The notes beneath the pieces are model-generated. The model worked only from the letters and a program-made list of their open reading frames with translations. It was not told the origin of the DNA and made no database searches. 64,000 nucleotides of DNA from Membranipora membranacea (taxonomy: Eukaryota; Bryozoa; Gymnolaemata; Cheilostomatida; Membraniporidae): positions 4,774,001 through 4,838,000 of the forward strand of contig OU612073.1 in NCBI GenBank assembly GCA_914767715.1. The letters run 5' to 3'. Of the stretch, positions 52,055 through 63,867 are shown piece after piece (within the stretch, counting starts at the first letter, position 1; each line of letters begins with the position of its first letter). The translations under genes were made by a program, and so were the position numbers.

Positions 52055-52582
52055 AAATGAAGTCATGTACAAAAAAAGAAACAATACTCAGTGCATAGTA
52101 TCTAAACTGCTGTTAAATTAATATAATATAAAGACAGGGTGTGACCTAAACATTCCGCAACACATCCAGTTTAATTGTAGTACAATGCTGCAAAATAGAT
52201 TTCCCTGGCATGTTATGTGGCTCATCTGAGACCATTGTTTTATTGTCTATTGACAATTAAAACCGCTGCCTAATCATGTTGTTCTCAACTTTTTTTGTAA
52301 ACATGATTCATGCCACTTCATAACAAATTTTTTATTAATTTCCATGAATCAACCACTGTATATGGCTAAGCTGCTTGCCACAAAACCACAGCTTTAGAAC
52401 TAAATTAGAAGATACTTTCTTCTGAGATCATACCGCAATAAAATTTATTGGCGGACTTGTTAGAGTAAGTATAAATGCCTGATTGACAGCTGATCCTTGA
52501 GCTGATCGATGTTTAGATGTATGGCTCAGCACTAAATAAACATTGGTTCAACAGTGATGAGATTATATTCTTTGAATGACAG
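52055..52582. other. Spacer between small membrane-protein exon and sulfotransferase
   Basis: Contains AATAAA at 52437 for the upstream transcript. An AG sits directly before the sulfotransferase ATG (tgacag|ATGGG), so a 5' UTR intron may end there. Confidence 0.45.
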
Positions 52583-55500
52583 ATGGGTTGTAATCAAAGC
52601 ACAGTGGACGTTGAGAGAAGTAGCAGTATACAGAAACTAAACGCTGAGAAGAAGAACAGCATGGACGAGAACTCCAACAGTAAAGTAATCCATGACCACC
52701 ACAAGAACGGAGGTATGAAGACAAACGGACATCACATGAACGGGCACACTAACGGAGTTATCTCCAACAAACACTCCAGTAAACACGAGGAGGAATGCCT
52801 CGAGAGGTTCAGAGCCCATCTCATGGCTCAGCTGCAAGCAGTCGCCGCATCTGGAGGTAAGATAACACCATTTATCTCAATAGGTAAATACACCATTTAC
52901 TCTCATATGGAACCATAATACAGACTGATATCTGATGTTTGTATTACCTTAAACCTGTTTTATGTCCATGTCAAAAAAGGCATTATGGCTGTTATTAAAG
53001 GCTGATGTGCAAATGATTAGTATTACAGCCAATAACCTATTACAAAACACTTTGTGCACCCTTTGAAAAACAAAATTAATGTCTTGGACATCTCTTCCAA
53101 AATCTTTTATGGCCTTGCCAGCCCTTTATAGGCCTTTATAGTCACAGTTGTTTGTTAAGGTGAATCCTCGTGCATCCAGAGAAGGGTTTTTGGCAGGTGA
53201 CCTTCGACATAAAGTCAAAATATTTGAAAAAGCCATGAACACGAAATATTTCAATCAACCAAAATACTGACGCAATAGTAGTTTGGGGGAATATAAATCT
53301 TTTTGTAAATTCCAATTTACTCACATTTACTATTCTTCCATCTCATTGATAGCGGTTCCCACACTTTGCATCAACCATAAATTAGTGTTGTATCGGACAT
53401 TAATAACAACCTGGATTCACAGCCTGTCAGTTTGGTCAAATTACTTTTACAACTGCAACAATCGATGACCAAGTACCTCTGTTCCCTTGATCTGAAGCAT
53501 ACAAATTAAGTGATAGAAATGACATTTTCTTCAGCTGGTTTAAGCGCTCAAACTGTGTCAGGAAAGCTGTTGGAGGCAATTCATTATCAACCACTTTGGT
53601 TGGTGGGAAAAGAGGTTGATAATGAAATGCCTCTGCCAGCTATCCCGACACAGTTGGAGCGCTTAAACTATTCTTCAGCTAGAGATTATTGCATTGTGTG
53701 ACCCGAGTTCACTGATGATTTGGCGGCCATCCAGGTCTTCTCTTGAGCAGCCTAAACACCAGGCATGGGTAAAATTACTCCCCAGCTGTGCACTGTAGGG
53801 AATTCGTAAATAATACACCACACCATCAGGGTGTTATAATAACCACCTTGCTAAGTCTTATGGAATTTGTGCATCTCACACATTTTGGGTGGTAGTGCTA
53901 TCATATGACCAATTTGCAAGTTCCTTCTCCATGAGCAATGTTCATTTCGATGAAATCACCACCCATAATGAGGACAATTTTACCTACACTTTAAGAGATG
54001 ACCCTGAATTTCTGAAATTTAATTGGCCCTTATTTGTTAAAAATGACAACTTTTGGTAATGGAACGATCGTGCCAGGTTTCAGCATTTGATTTCAGCTGT
54101 ACAGCTGCCCTATTAACCCTATCACCTGTACTTGCAGGAAATGGAGGCTTTGATTTTGAGATGATAACTCTATGGGCTATCTTGGAAAAGCCATTCCAGC
54201 CATAACATGCCTAGATCATCCTATATAGTGCGAGGCACTCTTGAAGCGATCAATGGGATATGGCATTTAGCGATTTAAGCCACCTGTTGATTTCTAACAA
54301 GGGTATCAGAGAAGAGGAGATGGGGTGGATCAGGGAGAACGGATAGGTGGATGCAGTGTCTTGATTTCTGTAAGCCCTCAATTTTCCTAATGTATTACGT
54401 GTGTTTGATTCTAGGTCCACCGATGATGCCCCAACCCTTGGTGGAAGGAGATCCCAGATTGGTAATGGTTCCAGCCATATTCACTGTTAAACAGACGCTA
54501 GCTGAGCTACAACACACACTGCTTCCATCATCCAGTGCGCTTATCGTCACATATCTCAAATCAGGTCAGTATTATTAAAGGGAGAGAAGGTTATAGCGGA
54601 GAAGCTGAGTGTACACCAAATAGTAGGATTATCAAAGATAAGAATCTGAATTCAAACTGCACAATGTTGAAGCAGAGATTATACTGCCCTAAGGGCAAGT
54701 CTTGAGCAATAGCTTACGACCAGAGACTATAGATATATATCTATAGTCTCTGTTACAACTGTGACTAGGGCACCAGGATGAGCTGAATCTCAGCTAAGGT
54801 TTCCAAACCTTTCCACATCATTCTCATAGATGAAAGCGACCACATTGAAAACAGTGACAAGTTCATGACTATCATTTAAGAACCAGCTTGTCTATCCAGC
54901 TAATTTTGGATTAATTTGTCTCGTCGCTGAGTTGCCAGCAGGAAATATTTATATTCCTATACCACAGACTGAGATAAAAGTCTGCACTCTTCTGCCTAGC
55001 TATGCTATACCCTGATACTGGCGAGTAAGGATGGGAGTCTAGACATATATGCCAAACAATTTGAGTTTATAATTAGCAGCAATTCGTAACTTTGCCTAAA
55101 CATTTATTTACACAAGATAAGGAATCTAGGCCTAACATGAGTCGGGATACAAACATTGATTATACACTTGAAACAAAATTGCGGTCACAAACTATTAATT
55201 TGGAAATTCCTTGATGAATGAGAGTTGCCTTATCATTGCCCTCGATCTCTATCCAGTGCCATTTTATGACATAGAGTGGTCGTAAATTAAGAGGATGAAA
55301 GGCCATAACTTCAACTAAATAATTCTGGTATTCCGTTGATAACGAAGTCATGACTTTGCGGAATATGTATGCCAATTCTAATAATAATGATTTTAATTAA
55401 TCTACTGATAGAGTAGGTCTGGATACCTCTTCAGAATCGCCGCCTTTCTCTGACTCATTAAAAGCAATATCCACATGACTGGCCAGTTCCGTGTGCGAGA

Positions 55501-58500
55501 TCAGTTAATCATGATAAATTAAAAAAAAATCCGTGCACTTTTTTTTTCTTTTCTAGTTTTTTTCTCTTTATTTGATTTGATGAGAAAAAACTAGAAAAGA
55601 AAAAGAGGTGCACTGAATTTTTTCAGCACAAATATCATTTTTATTTTCTAAATTTTTCTCATCAAATCAAATCAGGTGATTTGTTGTTCAGTCTCGTCCA
55701 CCTCAGTCTGCAGTGAGGTAACTGGAGTGCTTCCCACTCCCCAGGGCCTTCATATTGCATATCAATACGATATTTTTACTGTAATTACTGGGGATGGAAG
55801 TCTCTTGTCTCTCTTTTCCACAGGAAGTTGTTGTCAAATCATCCACCCTTGATACAATGGCATGTGCAAATTAAGTAATGGCAAATACCTCAACTATTTG
55901 ATTTTATCCAGCATATGGGCAATGGTAATTATTTACCAACATGTAAATTATTCTGCTCAATTATGGTTCTAAGTGCAAGTAAACTTAAAAGTACTAGTGT
56001 TGTTGCTGCCTACAGAACTTACTGCTTACCTTAAAAATATGATTTTTTTATCCTGTTTCATACCCTGTGAATCACTGATAAATCTGTGGATGGAAAACTA
56101 ATAAACCTAGATTACAGATGATTTAAAAAGCAAAAACTGGGAATAAAATCTAAATCTGCCTAACCCCTAAGCCCATTACCAGACATGTGTTTGAGTTTTG
56201 TTTTTGACAGGAAATTGAACCCATCCTCAGACCATTTGAGGTCATAACCTGCTTCTCAGCATGTAGTCAAAACATGTAATTTAACAAAAATATCATTATC
56301 CCATCAGTATCAAAATTCCACAACTTTTCTGAACTAAAGTTGCAGTGCTTATGTGATGTCCATCATACTGAACAAATACTGCCAAAAAAGATAATAATTT
56401 AGGATTCTATTGGGCAATGTATTGACCCCGTAGAGTTAACTCTATGGTTGAACATTGGTTACAAGTCACTTCTTGTGCAGCATTTAAATGCACTGACACA
56501 GAGCAGCATGGATAAGATAAGGTGGCAGCGCAGAAAGGCGAAATGATCCAGCGAATCCATACCTTGTAGTCTGTAGCCTTGTCAAGCCACTATTTATTTG
56601 TATTTTTAGAAGTAGCCATTGACAAGGTTACGTAGTCTGTTGTCTTCAGAAAGAAAATGTAGGTATTGAGGTCATACCAGAGACTATAGATAGTATCTAT
56701 AGTCTCTGATCATACCCAATCTTCTCTAAACCGAAAAGAACACACTTTACTTTATATTTACAGGTACTCACTGGGCGTGGGAGATTGTTAAAATGTTGAA
56801 GAAGGGAGAGGCGACTACAGATAATATACCTAAGGAGATGGCGCACATAGAGTTTTCTCCACCTAGTGCGCTGAAAGCAATGAACGATGGCGACTCATCA
56901 GCTTATGTCACTCACATCCCTATCTGGGCTCTACCTAAATCATCATACTCTCAGACTAAGACTGGTGAGTACAATCAATCACCGCCCTAACTCAACGTCA
57001 TGACGATGACAATGCTTCTAAGAGTACCGCTGTTCCAAAACCTATTAGAGAGTATGAGGTTGCTCTCTAGGTCTCATTGTGTCTTAAAGAATAACGTAAT
57101 ATTCTTGTAAGTTTTGGGGCAGCAGTGTGGATATCCAGGGCGGGTACTGAGCTGATTATAGGGCCTCACCAAGTGTAAGTATAGGGTGTCTGACTAAGAA
57201 TGAGCCGGCCCTGTTTATGGCTTCGGATGTTTTATTACTGTCAATAAAATCCCTGTACAATAGTAAAGTCTGAGCCTCACACTATTACACATTTTTATTG
57301 AGACTTCCATATAAATATGTAATCAACAAAAGAAAATAACAAATTGGTGGCCACATACAAGACTCAAATATATATGCAAAAAAACATATGCGCATACCAT
57401 CTTTTTGGCCCCTGGCTTCAACATTGAACTCTTTAAAAGAAGACATATCACGTTTAATTTGATTTTAATTACAGATTTACAATTTGGATGTCTATTTTTA
57501 GTTTTTTGGAGATGATTAACATTATGTGATAACCGCAGGTGGTTTGGCCCACTTTTCACATCTCCTCCATTTTTATGCCATCGAATTAAATTATAGAAAA
57601 CCGGGAAGTAGAATCTTGTCTCACCATTTAGTTATGCCTACCCTGGTCATCATCTGAGGGCTGAGGCTATTTACAGTTCACTACTTTTTGTACTGTCAGT
57701 CTCCGATGAATGAACTTATCAGGGGGTGTTGCAACTAAATGCGTAATTGTGGTAACCTATAACTATAATAAATGATGATGATACCACATAATACACAATG
57801 GCTTATACAAATAATCCAAGTTTTTTTACAAGATTACGGCGATATTATTCTATTCTTACGATATTATTCTATTCTTACGACAGATTACTTTCCTAGAGAA
57901 TAACAGCCTTGGGCGATCACACCTGCCTTTGTTTGGATCTATACTAGAGATGGCCTCAAGCCTTAACTTTAAACTCTGGCTTCGACTTCCACCACATTGC
58001 ACTGTCATGCATAAATTCTCAGACATGGCTGAATTTTATCCTCACCACAGCTTTGATCTTATGAGTGCCCTGTTGCCAGCATAACCAGTGCTGATATTCA
58101 ATAACTTCTCCATTTCTATTTTGTAGTATACGTGTACAGAAATCCTAAAGATGTGTGTGTATCACTGTATTATCACTTCATGAACATGTCCAACGCTAAC
58201 CCAGAAGGCTTCCCACCGCTGCCTTTTGACCATTTCTTTGAGATGTTTATGGGACCATCTGAGACAAGTAAGTATTGTGTTTCCTACATAGCTAGGCAAA
58301 CCATTCACACCTCCAATATATGATTTCATTGACGAAATAATATTCTTATGTATCCTGCATTGCACCACCCTCCCTGATATCACCAACTGGAAATGGCACG
58401 TTTATAGTGAAGTTTTCGCCCCATAAATCGAGGGAAGAAAACTCCTTTATAATCTTATAATTTCAGTTAATGAGTTTTTGAAATCCTTGACACTATACGT

Positions 58501-60042
58501 TGTAGTCCGATTATAGTCCAATTGATGTTTGTTGGATTGATGGCAACATAATTTCTAGTTATGCAACAAACAAATAGTGTTGAGCAGTTCTTGCATAATT
58601 TCTAGACAAACGCAGTGAACTGTTTACCAGCAACGAGATGACTCCCTGGTCTCATAGTGTCTCTTGTGGTCAAGAATTCTGCTGCTTTCATATATTCCAC
58701 CTGTGCAATGGATTAACACATCTGTACATTTGTAGACATAATGGGAAACTGGTTTGATCATGTAGCTGACTACTGGGACAACCATCGTACTGACTCTAAC
58801 ATCCTCTGTGTAACGTATGAAGATATGAAAAAGGTATGCAAGTTTAACTAGTGATTACTTCAACTTGTTCACTCTATGTTCACAGCTGCTCAAAGCGTAC
58901 TTGACTAGCTCTCAAGGCTTATGATCTGATTATAGCTGAGAAGACATTATTGTCCTGATTGTGCCAATATTAAACTCTCAGTTGACAGGTGCATTGCGTA
59001 CATCTACTTGACTATCATGTCATGGGTTTCTATGCTTGTTATGTAACTGGTATTCTAACAAATCTCAAAAAGAGACTGTGTGTTTACATAACGTTTTGGC
59101 AACTCCATTAACAAACAAGTATGCAAGGTTGTGATTTGCAATGTGAGTGATACAAAAATTGATGTTACCTCAATAGCAAAGCAAAGGTAATCCCTGTTCG
59201 TAGTCATAATCTGCTAGAGGCGCCATCAATAGCAGGCTCATGTGCGCTGAAGCCAACAGGATGAAAGTAACCAAAAATGACCTTTGAGCTTATGTACATG
59301 TAAGCAATTTTACTCAAAACTTTCTCTTCTTCTCCAAGTCCAATGGCCTCGGTGTTTTGTCGGCAAAATTTTGTTTGGATGAGTCTGACAGGAAAAAGGC
59401 TGAGGCTCAATAATGAAAATGAGATTTATTCTCTATTTTCCAGAACCCTCTAAAGGAGGTTACACGTATCGCTCAGCATATCGGAGCTCAGGACAATGAC
59501 GACCTGCTGCAGCAGGTTGTTAAAGCCACATCATTCAGCAGTATGAAAAAAGGCAAAGAGGCGTCAGAGACCCATCTCGAAATTGTCTTCAAAGGAACCA
59601 TGTACAGAAAGGGAGTAAGTCAAGAATAACCAGCCAAATAAGTTGACTTCGTTAAGTCTGTCATGTACATTTGTGTTTTCACAATTCCTTCATTGAATAA
59701 ATATCTCAAAAGGATCTTGTTTTCATTGCTAAATCGACTATTTCATGAACCTTGTCATGGATTTACAATATTCTTTTTGGACCAGGCTATAGACCTAACC
59801 TAACAGAAAACAACAAATAAAAAATGTGCATTGTACTAATTTTAAATATACATTGTTTTTTAATATGTTCTTGGTTCTATTCTGTGCAAAACCAAAATCT
59901 ATAATCTGATCATTATATTTTGTAGGATGTTGGAGATTGGAAGAACCATTTGAGTGAAGATCAGAGCAGAAGAATAGATGAAAGAGTTGAGGCATGGCAG
60001 AAAGAACGGGCGGAACAAGTACCCCTAATATTTGAGTTGTGA
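52583..60042 (+). CDS. Sulfotransferase (SULT family) with N-myristoylation signal, seven exons
   Basis: Transfers sulfate from PAPS to hydroxyl/amine acceptors. Exons: 52583-52856, 54415-54564, 56764-56964, 58127-58267, 58736-58833, 59444-59614, 59926-60042 (TGA); phases close to 383 residues, versus about 295 for cytosolic SULTs. Family sites: PAPS loop TYLKSGTHW (K140; the usual form is TYPKSGTTW), probable catalytic H192 in THIPIWALP, 3'-phosphate site VYRNPKDVCVSLYYHF (R213, S221, the usual eight apart), NWFDHV and YEDMKK, and RKGDVGDWKN (343-352). The first 90 or so residues are extra: MGCNQS (Gly2/Ser6 myristoylation, Cys3 palmitoylation), then a His/Asn/Gly/Lys-rich linker. Family SULTs are normally soluble; a lipid-anchored form is inferred. 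The substrate is unknown. Confidence 0.92.
53527..53679. mobile_element. 135-bp foldback MITE with 9-bp TSD
   Basis: The terminal inverted repeat TGGTTTAAGCGCTCAAACTG / CAGTTGGAGCGCTTAAACTA at 53536-53670 is flanked by perfect TTCTTCAGC repeats (53527-53535 and 53671-53679). Its inner inverted half (GGCAATTCATTATCAACC / GGTTGATAATGAAATGCC) matches the MITE family at 521 and 32650. It lies in intron 1 of the sulfotransferase gene. Confidence 0.75.
54714..54759. mobile_element. 32-bp CAGAGACTATAG palindrome with 7-bp TSD
   Basis: A perfect palindrome at 54721-54752 is flanked directly by TTACGAC and TTACAAC (6 of 7). It is in intron 2 of the sulfotransferase gene; a sibling is at 56678. Confidence 0.6.
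55535..55606. repeat. Large AT-rich stem-loop
   Basis: GTGCAC plus a TTTTCTTTTCTAGTTTTTTTC arm pairs with GAGAAAAAACTAGAAAAG ending GGTGCAC. A third partial arm (TTTCTCATCAAATCAAATCA) follows at about 55656. No target duplication is seen. Confidence 0.5.
56566..56639. mobile_element. 58-bp CCTTGTCA foldback element with perfect 8-bp TSD
   Basis: Element 56574-56631 has termini TAGCCTTGTCAA and TTGACAAGGTTAC and internal partial symmetry (CCACTA / TAGAAGTAGCC). The direct repeats GTAGTCTG lie at 56566-56573 and 56632-56639. It is related to 19858-19913. Confidence 0.7.
56671..56715. mobile_element. 31-bp CAGAGACTATAG palindrome with 7-bp TSD
   Basis: Palindrome 56678-56708 is flanked by GTCATAC and ATCATAC (6 of 7). 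Its arms are the same as at 54721 but the core differs (TAGATAGTATCTA). It lies 32 bp from the preceding element, in intron 2 of the sulfotransferase gene. Confidence 0.6.
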
Positions 60043-62935
60043 GATCTACGCTATCCCCCTTTGAATATACACTATCCTATGTGCATGGGAGGAAGTCTAT
60101 TCTCTGACAGTTAGCAATCAGCAGTGTGGTATCACAGAAATGTGAAGGAGAATCAGTTCTAGGGATGACTTCAAGCTAGAGGTGCGCCACTGGTGTATTT
60201 GTAAATTTTATATAGCCACATATAGACTATATTATTTATTGCTATGTGCCAGATACACAATACTACACTGCACCGCTATGGTAATTCGCACAGATGTACT
60301 GGTATCGACTAACATTGTTTATTTCCACCCGTTCATTGCTCAACCAAACATGGGATTGAGACAGAATCTAACTCACAATGTGCACCCTCAATCATCAATG
60401 TGATGTTTTTATCAACATACCTCATCTGATACGCCAATTCAACTGGTATCTTACATGTATGCATTGTGGTCCTGTTCTTACGCTAAAAAAAAGCAGTTCA
60501 CTTTCACTGCCTTTGCCGTTTTTTTAACAAACCTACTTAAATCTGCTGCACTGAATTGCAAGTTTTAACCCGACAATTACAGTATTAGTCGCCATATTTT
60601 CATTGATGCACTCTTCACTTCACTTGACTGTAAATTAATTCAATCATATTCAAATTATCTGAATCATCCCTGTCTTAAAAAATATAATTTGGGTTTGCCT
60701 GATCACATAATATGGTAGGACAACTCTTGTTTATAACTGATTTTTTTTCTGTAGCTGAGAGCCTTATGTATGGTTTCGAAATCTGACTGTGATATGACTT
60801 TGCCTTTATGATTAATCACCAAATCGTATATTTATCATCATTATAAGTGCTTTTGTCTGTAATTTTTTATCACAGCTTGATGCTTGAATCTAAGGTCTAA
60901 AATAAAAGATTTTACGAGTCCATAAGACTCACACATTCAGTTGTGTGTCATAAAGCTGATGCTCGACAGAACTTGTAAAAGTTCTATTCGTTGCATACTT
61001 TTTGAAGTTGTAGATATTATTCTTTCCAATCCTTTTTATGCTTTTGTCATTATTTTTATGATTCTTTCTTTTATCAAATACATATTATTTATTCCTCAAT
61101 CTGGTTTCATAACGTAATAAACAATTTATAATTATCTAAAAAGCAAGAATGAATACTAAAAGATCACTGAATGAACCACAAATCAAATTGTCCGCCTCAA
61201 GGCTACTTGTCGACTCAAACAGGTCCCTCATTTCATTAGCAGTTTTGGAAAATGTAGGTGGAATATAATCTGGGTAATTATTATAATCTTTCAGGTGAAA
61301 ACTGAGACATGCATACCATGTTCAAAGTTAAATATTCTGTTAATAAAAGATATTTTACGCTTGTTTTACTGCATTTAGTTACCTTGGGTTGTGTATAGAA
61401 TATCTTTGCCCCTTCTGGATGCCGGTGGGATATTTGAAGTTTTGTATCATGGTGCGGGGATACTTGACTTTTACCATAATTATTTTCCCCTAACATCAGA
61501 GTTTAGCAGCAGCAGCTTAGCAGTTTTGTTGGGCAAAATCTCACAAGTTTCAGGTTTGCAATTAGAAGTACCATGTATGTGAGAATCAGTGAATCTCAAA
61601 CCTTGCATAGAGATCTTCCTAGATGATTTATGGCAATATATAGTAAAACAAACCCTTTCTTTATTTTGCTTATATAAGCTTACTTTGCCGTCTTATAAGT
61701 CAATGTTGATCATAACCTACCACATTTCTAAACCCAAGGCATACGCATCCTTATAATGATTGATAGTTATTCATGGGATGATCTGTCATGACAAGTTTTG
61801 TCAAAATAGTTTACAACAAACAATCAGGTAAACTTCTTTAGCAAGGATGGTGAAATGGCATTAGACGGTCAGATAGCGAGATGGTGAGTTAGCAGGCTTG
61901 CTAGTCACGGGCGTGTCTTTGTTACCAAAAGAGGCGTGGGTTCAAGTCAAATTGGGGGAGAACTTCTCAATTGTGGGAGAACTTCTCAATCGATTGCTCC
62001 AATCCCATTTTCCTTGGATGTTTATATCCCGGCTAGACCTTTTCACATCACATTCCAATCTCTGTTTCTTAAGACTAAATGCAATGCTGAAAGGGTTTAT
62101 CGCTGTGGTATTTCAATAAAGCTGTCAACATGTGATAAGATGCAGATCTATGACTTTGTTTTGCGCCAATGTTCTTCCTAGTACAACCTGGTACAACACT
62201 TAATTCTTTTGATTTTGAACCTTTGCCTTGGAATTATCCTACATCTACCCATGAGTAGGCAACTCTGTTATTTAAGGATGGTGCTGTTTATTAGCTTTGC
62301 TTTATGGCACAGGCAAATGAGGTCTACTCATGAGCATTCCTCCTCTTTTTGTTTGGCTGAGGAGAACAATTTAGGAAATGCGATCCGGGAAACTACTGGC
62401 TCCAGACAGCAGAGATCATTGAACACATTCTGTATCCATACTATATTGTGCTCAGTATAACATCAGATAATTTATTTGATGAGTAAGGTATACAAGGTAG
62501 AAAACAGAAAAAGAAATTGAGAGCTTATTAAAGAACCTGAAATTCTGAGCAAGAAAAATGGAAAGAATGCCTGTATAAATTCAGATGGGATAAAATCACC
62601 TAACCCATCAAGCGGATTGCTGTGTTTCTGAAAAGTGAGAAACATTTCTGCATAGAACTTTGATTCAGCTGTTAATATTCCAAAGATATATTGAAGTCAA
62701 TAATTTAATTCCATAATCAAGTTTGATTTGTATTATTGTAAAATGTACATATATAGCAGCACGGCATGCATTGTGGTTAGTGGCATATAATTGTTAAAAC
62801 AGGTCAATATAAGCACAATACTACACGTTTGAAATCATTGTTGGTCATAAAAAAGGAAGCCTCTTTGAAATAAACCTGCACATTCCTTCTGAGAAAGGAT
62901 ACGGAGTCTGAACGCGCCAATATTCAGAATATAGC
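60043..62935. other. Convergent 3' flanks of sulfotransferase and CLCA-like genes
   Basis: AT-rich. The first strong polyadenylation signal AATAAA after the sulfotransferase stop is near 60901. A tRNA-like sequence lies at 61868-61953. Nothing else is coding by my reading. Confidence 0.5.
61868..61953 (+). repeat. tRNA-Leu/Ser-like pseudogene or SINE head
   Basis: An A-box-like GATGGTGAGTTAGCAGGC is followed by a B-box-like GGCGTGGGTTCAAGTC at a distance allowing a long variable arm, as in class II tRNAs. No paired acceptor stem is visible, so it is not a functional tRNA. Immediately downstream a 22-bp unit (GGGAGAACTTCTCAATTGTG start) is partly duplicated. A tRNA-derived SINE is plausible. 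Confidence 0.35.
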
Positions 62936-63867
62936 TCACAAATGTACATCACCAGCTCCTGCCTCTGGGTCCTGATGACCGCTGAGTCCATTCTGTGCAA
63001 TTCTCTCTCCTTCCTCCAGATCTCCTGGAAAACTGGCCTCATCTGTGGTTCGAGCATCTCTCTTCTCTGTGACAACTCGGGCGAAGTTTGATTGTTGCAC
63101 TGAAGATTTATCTGTTCCGTTTTGATTGACAGTGTTTCCACCATTGGTCATGAGGTTATTAGAATTGTGGTCTCCAACAAAGCTAACTGTGTTCCTTTGA
63201 GGGGGTTGAGGAGCCGGGGCTTCTGTGTCCTTTTTTGATTTACGCTTGAGCGATGCTGCGGAAAACTTAAATGATTTGATTATTGGTCTTTTGGTTGACA
63301 CAACTTTACTATCAGCCTTATATGTGTTATATCTTTGAGCAGCGTCTATTTCCACAAAGTCTTGTTCAGCCAAGTCGCTGATCATTATCTCAGATGCCCT
63401 CCCTATAGTATTGTTGTCTGGAGAAAAGAATTTTCTCACATCAGCTGAGCTGTTTCTGTTTTCCTGCCGCTCCTTTCGCTGTCTTCGATAGAAGCAAAAG
63501 ATGCACAGAATTAGGAAAATTAGTAGAATCAGAGTTAATACTATGGCTAATATCAGCCAAAAGAATTCATTAGGAAGCCCCTTGATGATTGGGCTCGAAG
63601 TCGTCCTGTCTATTTCTGTGATGTAGCGAGCAGATACCACATTCGACAGATTGCTAACTTTTCCGTTCTTCGTATCTACAGTTTTCAGTGCAATCCAAAG
63701 TGTGTCGTTTGTGTCTAACTTTAGACGAGGTAGATCCAGATCTATCATACGGTGAGTGTAAGCGGCACCAGGCTTCTCTGACGTGACCGCCTCTTTCACC
63801 AGAGAAGATGGCGTGTCCTCAGTGAGTGAGGCGAAGTCAAAGCTGTACAGTACTTTGTAACCGTAAG
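62936..63867 (-). CDS. CLCA-like membrane protein, last exon (partial gene)
   Basis: Calcium-activated chloride channel regulators are secreted or membrane metalloprotease-like proteins that modulate chloride channels. This last exon starts at acceptor ttacag (63868/63867) and ends TGA at 62936: about 309 residues. It begins with the C-terminal beta-sandwich (YGYKVLYSFDF ... NDTLWIALKTVDTKNGKV, NLSNVVSARYI). One membrane span follows (FFWLILAIVLTLILLIFLIL), then a basic stop-transfer RRQRK and a tail of about 175 residues with a proline-rich APAPQPPQRN and many Ser/Asn. All upstream exons, including the catalytic and VWA domains, lie right of the window. CLCA assignment rests mainly on the LWIALK/AVD-SNLSNV block before a C-terminal span. 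Confidence 0.7.
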
